Positions 1-10,200 of a stretch of DNA of 64,000 nucleotides are shown in pieces. A model generated the notes under the pieces. That model did not search any database, was not told the DNA's origin, and was given only the letters and a program-made list of their open reading frames with translations. The DNA lies in assembly GCA_905221605.1 (NCBI GenBank), contig CAJNDS010001779.1, positions 301,146 through 365,145 of the forward strand. The letters run 5' to 3'. The position numbers were made by a program, and so were the translations under genes. The DNA is from Symbiodinium natans (lineage: Eukaryota; Sar; Dinophyceae; Suessiales; Symbiodiniaceae). Position 1 is the first letter of the stretch. Each line of letters begins with the position of its first letter.

Positions 1-920
1 TACGGGCACCCGAAAGAACCCTAAACCCTGAAAAGGCCCAAGGAGTTAAGGTTGGGGATTGCAGGGTTTGGGTGTTCAGAATTCAACGATACTTCGGTAT
101 AGGAGCAGGTACCGGTACCAACTTAGACAGCAGATTACACACAGAGCGATCTCAACTAAGGTACGTGCCCAACCCTAAACCCTTAACCCTAAACCCTAAA
201 CCCTAAACCCTAGACCCTAGACCCTAGACCCTAGACCCTAGACCCTAGACCCTAGACCCTAGACCCTAAACCCTAAACCCTAAACCCCAAACCCCAAACC
301 CCAAACCCTACCCGACTTGTCGCCCCTTGTTGCGCTTCCTGGGGCCTCAAATTAAACCTAAACCCGAAACTCTCCCTAGCTACTCGGAAGCCAATCCGTA
401 CTCCAGCTGAAAGGCCGCTCAAAAACGGGGATCGCCTGTGAAAGTTGTGGTGTGGGGCTTTCTTTCGGCAACCCTAGACCCGAAACCCCAAAACCCTTAA
501 ACCCTAAACCCTTAAACCCTGAAACCCTAAACCCTAAACCCTAAACCCTAAACTGTTTACTAAGGGATTCCTCACATAAGGGAGAGCAGCTCAAACGCAT
601 CCCTAAGGGCCTACCACTGCGGTAGGTCCCAACTCTTACCTGCTCGAAGGATGGTATGCTTAGAATATGCGAAATGCTGCCACCCTGAACCCTGAACCCT
701 GAACCCTAAATCCTAAACCCTACACCTTAAAGCCTAAACCCTAAACCTTAAACCCTAAACCCTACATGGCTTTTGAGTGTACCGGAATCGAACACCTACA
801 AACCCTACATCCCAAAACCTCAAAGAAAAAAGCTTAAACCCGAAACCTTCTAAGCCCAAACCCTCAAACCCCACAAGCCCTGAGCCTCAAAACACCTGCA
901 ACATCCCCCCAAAGGCGCCA
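1..920. other. Repeat-dominated left end, no secure gene
   Basis: C-strand telomere-type tracts at about 170-303, 477-552 and 683-765 are separated by short unique pieces. The only coding hint is a possible 37-base minus-strand exon (640-676) with an AG before it and a GTAAGA donor after it. Its translation (HFAYSKHTIL or ISHILSIPSFEQ, depending on frame) matches nothing I recognise. Confidence 0.5.
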
Positions 921-1061
921 CTTGGAGGTTCATGGTACAGTAGCCACTTAGAACTGTACCTACAACCCACTTATAAGCCCTTTAAGTGCCCTAATATGGA
1001 TATAAGTACGGTTATAAGTACAGTTATACTTGGTTACTAAGTACCACGAACCTCCAAGCAG
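921..1061. mobile_element. MITE family A (TIR CTTGGAGGTTCATGG)
   Basis: The element starts CTTGGAGGTTCATGGTAC and ends GTACCACGAACCTCCAAG, an imperfect inverted repeat, with an AT-richer core of TTATAAGTAC-like words. The same ends recur near 1258, 9340, 13613, 20609, 21897, 23559, 24326, 31439, 55382, 56305 and 59752. No coding capacity, so non-autonomous. Confidence 0.85.
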
Positions 1062-1257
1062 GAACGGGATGGACCTGGAGTTTACGCAAGTCCGTACTTG
1101 GCGAGCTGGGAAATCTTAGGCACGAGGTCACGCCCGACCTTTCGCCGCGCTGCGCGGTGAAAGACCCTAAGCTCCCTAAACCCTAAACCCTAAACCCTAA
1201 ATTTACAAACCCTAAACCCTAAACCCTAAACCCTGAACCCTAAACCCTATAGTGCCC

Positions 1258-1996
1258 TACTTGGAGGTTCATGGGTAGTTGTAAGTAGTGTTCTAAGTAC
1301 AGCAAGGTTATAGCCAGAGTTACCCTACTTATGAAACTACTTGTAAGTACAGTGACAGCACTGACTAAGAAATCATTGGATTAAGAAACGAGCATGCTCG
1401 CGGCTGGATCCCGAAAAAAATGCGAAAATTGAGAACAAGACTAAATTAAGAAATCGAGGGTATCCTCATCCTGGGCCCTAAATTTCTTAAATTTGGTTGT
1501 TTTTTGGCAACCGCCCCTCAGTTTCTAGACATAAAACAATTCAAGAAGTCCAGCCCCTGTATCTGGATGCTTCCCCCCCTTGAATGACAAGTCCCCCCCC
1601 CCTCAAATAAGAGACTCAGCCCCTCGATTTCTTTCATTTGGGGGGTCCCTACCCCGCGCCGCCCTTTCGAATAAGAAATCCAGCCCAAAATTTCTTAATT
1701 TGAGGGGTTTTGGGGTCCTCTACCCCTCAAATCAGAAATCCGGGTTTTGCCACCCCCCCCCCCCCCCCCAAAAAAAAAAAAAAACTCCTAATTTAGTTGG
1801 TTTTGGTCCTTCCGGACTGCCCCCCCCACCCCACCAAAATAAGAAATCCAGCCCCTCAAATTCTTAAATTTAAGAAATCCAGCCCCTCGATAGGAAATTG
1901 AGTGGGCTTCATAATTAAGAAATCGAGGGTACCCTCGCCAAAACTTAGAGGTTTCTTATCCAGCGCTGTCACTGCACTCATGAACCTCCAAGTAGC
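1258..1996. mobile_element. Family A element split by a degenerate tandem array
   Basis: The left end (CTACTTGGAGGTTCATGGGT) is at 1258 and a matching right end (CATGAACCTCCAAGTAG) at 1979-1996. The roughly 600 bases between them are an array of about ten degenerate units built on AAGAAATCCAGCCCCTC and its complement, with poly-C and poly-A runs near 1752-1785. The array probably expanded inside or inserted into the element. It could also be two separate half elements. Confidence 0.6.
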
Positions 1997-2896
1997 CCCT
2001 GACCAAAAAACACTAGATCGCCCTGCAAATCCCCTAAATGAACCCTAAACCCCTAACCCCTAGACCCCTAAACCCGAAGCCCTCCAAACCCTGAGAAGCC
2101 CCAACGAAGCCAAAACATTTCTTTTACTGGAGTACCCATGCCCTTTAACAAGTGAAGGACTTCTGGGCTTAGGGTTTGGGGTTTGGGGTTTGGGGTTTGA
2201 AGTCTAGGGTTTTAGGGATGTTCGCTAGACTCATAACCCGACGACTTCATTCCAAAGCTCCACGCCGCAGGTCCTAAAGCCCCCTTTTGATTTCGTCCTA
2301 GGTCAGGAAAGGACAGGACCCCTAAACCCTAAACCCTAAACCCTAAACCCTAAACCCTAAACCCTAACCCCTACACCCTTAAACCCTTTGGGGCTTCAGG
2401 GTAGCTCAGGGCAGGACAGGCACCTGGCCAGAATCTCATTCAGGTCTGACACTGCCCTGGGCTCCTGGGGTCACAAGCCAGTTGAGGGCTAACCCTAAAC
2501 CCTAAACCCTAAACCCTAAACCCTAAACCCTAGACCCTAGACCCTAGACCCTAAACCCTAAACCCTAAACCCTAAACCCTAGACCCTAAACCCTGAACCC
2601 TAAACCCTGAACCCTAAACCCTGAAACCCAAGAGCCTACCCCAAGTAAAGGTCCGTGACCTGTGCAGTAGTGTTTAGAGGGGTTAGGGCTTCGAAAAAAA
2701 AAACAGGTGTTGGATTCGTATTCGGCGTTGGCATTGATGAGGGGACACTTGACAGTCACACATGACACTCCCCTAAACCCTAAACCCCAAACCGTGTTGA
2801 GATGCGCCTGGCTTGCGGCAGGATTTCGGGGTGCAGCTGGTAAGAGGGTACCAACAGCTTATGTGGCGTGGCATCAGTCACGTCTTGTGTACCTTG

Positions 2897-3033
2897 CAGC
2901 ACTATCTAAGAAATATTCAACATACCCCTTGGGCATACCCTTAAATGAAACTAAGGGGTATGGTAAAATCCTTCCTTATTTCCTTTTATAAGTCGCCGGG
3001 GTCTGGGGTATGTTGAATTATTCTTAGATACTA
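2897..3033. mobile_element. MITE family H (TIR TATCTAAGAATATTCAACAT)
   Basis: Near-perfect terminal inverted repeats: TATCTAAGAAATATTCAACA on the left and the complement ending ATTCTTAGATA on the right, about 25 bases each with a GGGGTATG core, around a roughly 85-base AT-rich interior. Single copy in the window. Confidence 0.8.
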
Positions 3034-3299
3034 CAGCTCCCTGAAGTCTATATACTTCAAACCAAATCCATCTGGTTTCATGTGCCAAGAGCTTGGTATA
3101 GAGCCTCAAGGAACTACACTCCCCTTAGAACCTAACAAAAAGCTCATATTTCCCTTGGGTGTTCCATAAATACAGAATTATTCCTAAGGAGGCCTAGGGA
3201 AAGCGCGCTCCAGGAAGCTCAGCAAAAAAAATGAAGCAGACCTAAACAAGAAACTCCGCACGTGGTACGCTAAACTCCCGAACCTAAAAAGGCCAGGCC

Positions 3300-3482
3300 C
3301 TGAACCCCTAAAACCCCAAAACCCTAAGACCTCAAAACCCTAAAACCCTAAAGCCCCAAAACCCTAAAACCCTAAAACCCTAAAACCCTAAAACCCTAAA
3401 ACCCTAAAACCCTAAAACCCTAAAGCCCTAGAGCCCTAGAGCCCTAAAGCCCTAAAACCCTAAACCCCTAAAACCCTAAACC
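3300..3482. repeat. Long variant telomere-type tract (C strand, octamer-rich)
   Basis: About 22 consecutive units, mostly the octamer CCCTAAAA with CCCTAAAG and CCCTAGAG variants. An octamer register over so many units differs from the canonical heptamer and suggests amplification by unequal exchange or slippage rather than fresh telomerase addition. Confidence 0.9.
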
Positions 3483-3554
3483 CAAGACCCCAAGGCCCAG
3501 CAGGGCTGTGCCTCACCGAAGGCTCTCTCGTAAATTCGACCTCAGAGCTGTGCA

Positions 3555-3670
3555 GGGTTTAGGGTTTGGGGTTTGGGGTTTGGGGTTTGGGGTTTGGGGT
3601 TTGGGGTTTGGGGTTTGGGGTTTGGGGTTTGGGGTTTGGGGTTTGGGGTTTGGGGTTTGGGGTTTGGGGC
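3555..3670. repeat. TTTGGGG variant telomere-type tract (G strand)
   Basis: A homogeneous run of about 16 TTTGGGG units following one TTTAGGG. The uniform variant implies local expansion of one mutated unit. It creates meaningless open frames of repeated GFGVWGL on the plus strand. Confidence 0.92.
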
Positions 3671-3821
3671 TTTGGTGTTGGGGGGTTTGGGGCTTCTTCA
3701 GGCTAGGGCCTTAATGAGCAATGGGGTTTTGGGGGGTTCATATGCTGTAATTATGCAGGGACAATAAGGGAATACTACTAGTAATGCTTCCAACCCCCAG
3801 ATTATGGGGTTTCAGGTTCTG

Positions 3822-3955
3822 GGTTTAGGGTAGACAAGAATGGGTCCAGCAGCATCTCTCCTCTTCGGAACCCTTGCCTGTGATGAAGCAACGAAGCCAC
3901 CAACACAACTAGAAAGTACGCTGTCCAAAGTACGATCCGGAGAATCATGAACCCC
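3822..3955 (-). CDS. Candidate exon with a membrane segment
   Basis: The minus strand is open through a hydrophobic run (about ILRIVLWTAYFLVVLVASLL) followed by a basic stretch (HHRQGFRRGEM), the usual pattern of one transmembrane helix with a positive cytosolic side. It has no ATG context of its own and is flanked by telomere-type tracts, as are the tubulin exons. It lies downstream of the last recognised exon of the beta-like tubulin gene and need not belong to it. Family not recognised. Confidence 0.45.
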
Positions 3956-4119
3956 AAGTCCTAAACCCTAAACCCTAAGCGCAAAACCGAGGCATCAATC
4001 AGGCCACGCCGCTGAGCGCCCTATTGTCGGCCAGAAAAACCTGCACCACCCGACGAGGAAACAGGCACCAGGCACCAGGTTGGGGTCTTGGGAAGGGGTA
4101 CGGGGGGGGGCGGGGGGTT

Positions 4120-4252
4120 TAGGGTTTAGGGGTTTAGGGGTTTAGGGGTTTAGGGGTTTAGGGGTTTAGGGGTTTAGGGGTTTAGGGGTTTAGGGGTTTA
4201 GGGGTTTAGGGTTTAGGGTTTAGGGTTTAGGGTTTAGGGTTTAGGGTTTAGG
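4120..4252. repeat. Telomere-type tract with octamer block (G strand)
   Basis: About ten TTTAGGGG octamers followed by seven TTTAGGG heptamers, a clean switch of unit length inside one tract. Confidence 0.92.
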
Positions 4253-4739
4253 GGTGGAGGCTGTGGGCTGTGGGGGCGAGGGGGGGGGTGTACGGACGCA
4301 CTGGGAGCACGGGAGCACTGACTTATTTCAAGCTCAGCCGTGGAAGAGCCGCATGATACCCCCTAGAAATCAATACTAAACCCTAGGCCCTAGTAGACAC
4401 AAGAGTAGACTATAAACAAGGGCATCCTCTTGGTTTTACACGGGCTTGTAAGGGCTAGGGCCTAGTCTGGGTCCTAGCCTAACAGCCTAAACCCCACTAA
4501 GGCCACAAGGGCTGGCGCGTTGGCGCAAGATTCACAAGCTACCAGGTACGAGACAACTCTCTCAATTCTGGTCCTCTTGGGATTGGAGGTCCTTGGAAGT
4601 ATTGGCTAGGATGGCCCTTAAAACCCTCTGGAAAACATTCCTGAATATGACCCTCTTAAACCCAATAAGGGAAAAATATGTAATGTCCCAAGGGCCTACC
4701 TAGTTGGGTACGGTAGGACCAAGCCAAAGTGTTAAAGCG

Positions 4740-4806
4740 ATGGAATTTGAGATTAGTCTTCCCGTCCTGGTCCAGGTACTCCAGCTGGCCCTGAAGGGCC
4801 AAACAC
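4740..4806 (-). CDS. Beta-like tubulin exon (CLALQGQLEY)
   Basis: Acceptor TTGACAG|G, then CLALQGQLEYLDQD, which aligns with CLRFPGQLNADLRK. Its phase joins directly to the exon at 5222-5268, but that splice would skip about 50 conserved residues (the DNEALYDIC region). Right edge uncertain. Confidence 0.55.
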
Positions 4807-7201
4807 CTGTCAACAAGTGTGCTCGCTACGCCCCCCCCCCCCCCCCCCCCGCCCCCCCCAACCCGCCCTTCTGCCCAAACCCCGCCTCCTGAATGCCTAA
4901 ACCCTGTTGGCTAACCCCAAAACTCAAACCCCCTCCACCTAAACCATCCCAAACCCATCACCTTAAACCCAGAAACCCCTGAATCCGAAAACCCTGGGTC
5001 CCAAACACCCCTAAAAACCTAGACCCAAAAGCAACCCAGGAATAAACACAAAGGCACCCTTCTTGTGTTAAAAGGGGCTTATAGGGGAACCCCCCCCCCC
5101 CCAAAAAAAAAAAAAAAAAGGGAATAAGGGCCGACTCTAGGTCCCTAACCCTTCAGCCCTCGAAACCCTGCAGCCCTAGCGCCCATACACTGAAATCCTC
5201 AACCCCTTATGGGGCCCTTGCGCATTGTAGGGCTCGATGACCACGTCCACCATTCCAGGGGCTGGGACCTCTTGCGCAGGACTCAACAGCTTGAAGATTA
5301 GGGCGGTTTTTGGGTTGAGGGTTGAGAGTTCAGGGTTCAGGGGGGTCCAGGGTTTGAGGGCTTTGGGGTGTTGGGCTTAGAGACCCCCGGACGCGGACAC
5401 GGACGCAGACAGAGCGGACACACCTCGGACGCGTGCCCGGACGCGCTACACTGTAGGGTTCATGGCTTGATGTGCCAAATTCAACCAAGCCCGAAATCCA
5501 ACGCCTAAGTGGCTCAGGGGATTGGGATTTCGGGTTCAGAGCTTGAGGGCCTTGAGGGTGTAGGCTCTGCAGCATCCGCGAAACCAACGACAAGCCAAGG
5601 GCTGCGCCAATACAAAGGATTGGTTGACCTTGGCGGAACAAAAAGGCAACAACAGGTGTAGAGGCTTTCTCTACTCCCCTTAGACCCAAACATTTTAAAA
5701 GCCTTCTCCTGGGGGTGTTTGTAGTAGCAGAGGCTTAAACTCTGCGTACTCGAATGGGGAGGCGGGGGTGAGGGCTGATTGAAACCCTGAGCGGTTTAGG
5801 GTTTAAGGGTTAGGGTTTAGGGTTTTAGGGCCTAGGGTTCCCGAAGGCCTAATAGCGCCGAAACCAGTCATCAGAATATACAGCGGGACGCTCGTCGCCA
5901 GGACAAAACCCCCTCTTAGAGTTCCAACCCTGAAGCCCTCCCACTGTACTGTAAGCCCTGTAAGGGTTTATAGTTTATAGGGTTCATTATAGGGTCTGTG
6001 GAGTTTAGGGTAAGCCCTAGCGGAAAAGTCCCATAAACCGTGAGAATCGCATCGACTTTTTCGAGAATAAAGAAGATTCTTTTTTCGGGAGCATGTTCCA
6101 GAACGCATGAGCGCTTCCAGTGGCGTCACGGTCTCGTCGGGTCTACAGTTGTGCTTTTGGTTTTGGAGTGCTTGGGGGTAAGTTGGTGCTTGGGGTGTTG
6201 TGTTGGTACTACAGTATGTCGTGCAAAGAGGCCAGCACCGTCACAACAGTGTCTGCTTGGATCTTTCACCATTGTTATTGTCGGTATTTCTCTTGTTGTC
6301 GATTTCACTAGATTTGTGCGTTTTGTCGATCGGTTTGTCGATGTACCCCGCCAGCACCCAAAGAGCAAGAATCAAAGAAACCGGAATAAGCAAGAACTGG
6401 AGAACACTGAGTAACCAGTAAAGATGAAGAAGCGCTGCGCCGCGAGCGTATGCGAGCATTTCAACCCCACAGTTTTACAAACCATGAAGCCATAAACCCT
6501 ACACAAACCCTGCAAAAGAAGCAAAGTGTGATCCGAAGCCCTCCACCCTCAAATCGGCTTAGGCAGCGGCACAGCTGCTTCTCTTGTCCAGGTAGTCCCT
6601 CAGAGCAACGCTCACAAGGTATGAGAGCCTGGCATCGGCGTGAAAAGACACGTCTGTGAAGGAAAACCCTAAACCCCAAACCAACCCTCGTGAACCCCAA
6701 GGAGGAACCCAGGGCCAACAAGGCTTCAGTGCAGCGGGGCTGCTCCACGGCAACAGTCGCTGAACACTGAAGACAGTGAACACAATCGAGCCCGAAATGA
6801 ACAGTGCCCACCACACCAGCGTCTCATCACAAATAGAGAAGGACCAGCGCATCCTGAACCCCCAGCCCCTTTCTATTGCAGCCTCAACAGCATCCTCTCA
6901 TGATCTCTACATATCTTTCCACGAAATACCCATGCCAGTTCGATAGGCCACTTTCCAAACCCCAAGCCCTAAACTCCAAACCCCAAGCCATAAACCCCAA
7001 ACCGGAAACCTAAACCCCAAACCCTAAACCCCAAACCTCTGTATATCCTTAACCCTTATAGTAGAAGCCAAAAAGTTGGACACTCAATAGCCTCAATCCC
7101 TAAGAGTAAAGTATAGGGAATCCCAGCACTATTTGTCCTTAAAAGGTTTCCAGCCTTTTGGGGTTTAGACTCTTGGCCCACCCCCCCCCCTCACCCCCCC
7201 C

Positions 7202-7258
<57 letters not shown>

Positions 7259-10200
7259 ACCTGCTCTGCCCTTCCTCCCTTCTTTTGCGAAACCCTCTTT
7301 CCTCCTTTCCTGTCCTGGGGCCGGCCCGGCTGCCGAGGCGGCGCGCGCAAGCGTTTACAATTAAAATTTTAGCTGCCTTATTAAGAAACCCAATAAACCC
7401 AAAAAGGATAAGGATCTAAAGTTACAGCAAAGTACCACAAAGTACTTTAGCCCCTGCAATCTGCAGTCGGCGCGCCCTGATCCGGTGCCGCCAGAAACAG
7501 CGTTGCAGAACTGCACCTTAAAGTGCTGTCGGTGGCGGGGGGAGGTATGGGTGCTTCGAGGTCCACATTAGGGTTTAGGGTTTAGGGTTTAGGGTTTAGG
7601 GTTTAGGGTTTAGGGCTACTGCACACTAACCAAGAAGACGGCGGCACTCCTACTTCGAAGGGAGACTCCAAACCACACGGACTTGCTTCTGAGGACATGA
7701 CACAAACTCTAGCCACGAGGTTGGGGTGTATGGGTGCCTAAACCCTAAACCCTAAACCCTAAACCCTAAACCCTAAACCCTAAATGTCAAAACACTACAC
7801 TTCGGATGGAACATGACAGGGTCTATCGGGGTTAGCAGGGTTTAGGGCTTCGGGCAGAAGTAGAGTTTAGGGTTTGGGGTTTATAGGGCTTAGGGAGTAG
7901 ATCGGAGTAGTAGGGTGTAGGGTTGAGGGTTTTCAGTAGAGTTTAGGGTTTGGGGTTCAGCAGGTTTTGACTCTGCATGCAAGATGCACCCTAAACCCTA
8001 AACCCTAAACCCTAAACCCAAAACCCAAACCCTAAACCCTAATCCCTAAACCCTAAACCCGAACTCATGACTTTCCCATAAATATAACCGAGACAAGAAA
8101 AGATGCACCTTGGCTCCCCGGGTGCTTCCAATGCTGGGTGACTGCAGTTTTTTTTTCAGGGTTTAGGGTTTAGGGTTTAGGGTTTAGGGTTTAGGGTTTC
8201 GGGTTGACTGCAGCTTTTCAGGGCTTAGGCGTTTCAGGCTCGAGGTTTACCATGAGGAAGCCTCATTATTCAAGACATCCGCTCACCGGTACCTCACAGG
8301 GTTGGCCTTTAAACCTTTTGAACATATTGATCCATAGGGCCCCTTAAAAACCCACATAACCTAGTGGCTGGGGGAATTCCAGGTTAACCTTTGGGATTAT
8401 AAGGGGATTATACTACCCTAAAAGGTTAAAGGTTACCTACTCTACTACCCTAAACCCTAAACCCTAAACCCTAAACCCCAAACCCCAAACCCAAAAAAAA
8501 TGTCCCAACAGCCAAGCTAACTTACCTTAAGCTCCTGAGCGGCAAATGCGCCCAGCTCACCGCCACCGCAGGGCCCCCAGGCCCAGCATTCTAACCCTAA
8601 ACCCATTAAACCCTAAACCCTAAGCCCTAAACCCTTTCAACCCTAAACCCTAAACCCTAAACCCTCAACCCTAAACCCTAAAGCCTCAACCCTCAACCAA
8701 GCCCCCGCTGTCCTGGGATTCCGCCTTTTTTTCCAGCAGTTGTCGTGGTAAACATCATCCTTCCACCCCTAAGACCGAAGCCCTAAGCCGTAAAACCTCT
8801 AGGGTTTAGTGTTTAGGGTTTAGGGTTTAGGGTGTAGCCTGAAGATGGAGACCTATGAGGCTCAACACCTCAATCCGATTGTGAACCCTACTTGGCTGCG
8901 CTTAGGAGGGTAGTTATACATTAAATGTTTAGGGGGTTGGTTGCATAGGGAGTAATATGGTCCCCCACCTTTGTTCGTGGAAACCCAGCTTTGCTTTGTT
9001 TAACAGGCACCCAATGTCTTTCAGGCCTCAATCGCACTGCTAAAGCTCAGCCCTAACGGGAATTTAATGACCGAAACCAGCGTGCCGAGGGTGGAACTCC
9101 TTGAATGCAGTTGCACTTCTCCACCTTGGGGTTAGGGTTGGGGATTTAGGTTAGATATGACTGAAGTCGATACATTTTCTGTTTTTCGCGAGCTTCTGAG
9201 ACCCCCAAGCGGAAATGAGGGTGGTGGCGGGTATTTCTGCATGGCTTCGGGTACCCTGCGCAAATACGTTGAAATTAAGAATGCAGACAACCCCAATCAT
9301 TCAACGACCGTGGGGAAACCGGCCGACGTAGATTGGGATTTCTTGGAGGTTCATGGGTACTTACATGTAGGGCTATAAGTGCCCTTCATAAGGTAATATA
9401 ACCACAGTTACCCGAGTTATTCCTACTTGGAAAACTCCCAAACACATCCGCCGACCCCGCTGTTGGGTCGAGCGCCGGGGAAGCCTCTTGCATTGAAAGT
9501 GGTGCGCCGACCCGCGCTGCCCCTTCCGCCCGCCCCCCCCCCCCCCCCCCAAACCCTAAACCCTAAACCCTAAACCCCAAACCCTAAACCCTAACCCTTA
9601 ACCCCTCCACCCCAAAAACAAACTGAACCCTCCTGCATCCTGCAAGCCTGTACTTTTCGAGAAATCTACTGGGATCCAACCTCGGAACAAGAGCAGGGCC
9701 GTTTTGGGGTTTTGGGTTAAAGTTTAGGGTTTAGGGTTTAGGGTTACTTATAGACCCTAGTTCTAAGCACCCAAATGAACCTCCAAGTAGTCCTTCTAAG
9801 GAACCCAATGACCCCACGCAAAGAAGGGTCCGCTGAGACACTTAGTCTAATCTCAGCAAGCCCTGCGACCCCCATCAGGCTTGTATTCCCTGATACCCTG
9901 AATATGTACCCCTGGGGGTGCCTTATGTTCCCTCATTCCCTACTCCGAACAAGCAAGTTCAGCCCACTTCCCCCTACACGGCGGAGGAGCTTCTTGTTAG
10001 AGCTGTGGGAAGCCAGACATGTTTTAAAAAGGCAGCGGCGGGCCATTTTTGAAAAAAGTGTGTGGCGAAGCCATTTTTCTTTTGAAGGCTCAAGAAATAG
10101 CGGGGGGGGGGGGGGGGGGGGCTGGTTTTTCTTTACAAGGTGTGGCGGGATTATGTTTAAAAAGATCTGGCCCGGTCTAGCGAGATAAAAGGTGTGGCGG

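Noticed and set aside
1..560. A true chromosome end at the left edge
   Set aside because: Tracts of both orientations occur in the whole window and those at the edge are short and degenerate. Nothing distinguishes them as terminal.
3508..3767. Plus-strand frames of repeated GFGVWGL
   Set aside because: Direct translation of TTTGGGG repeats.
6040..6414. Plus-strand 124-codon frame with two hydrophobic stretches
   Set aside because: The minus strand is equally open and hydrophobic here. Opposite-strand hydrophobicity can arise from base composition, so I listed only the minus piece, at low confidence.
7158..7364. Poly-Pro / poly-Gly frames
   Set aside because: Homopolymer C run. No codon variation.
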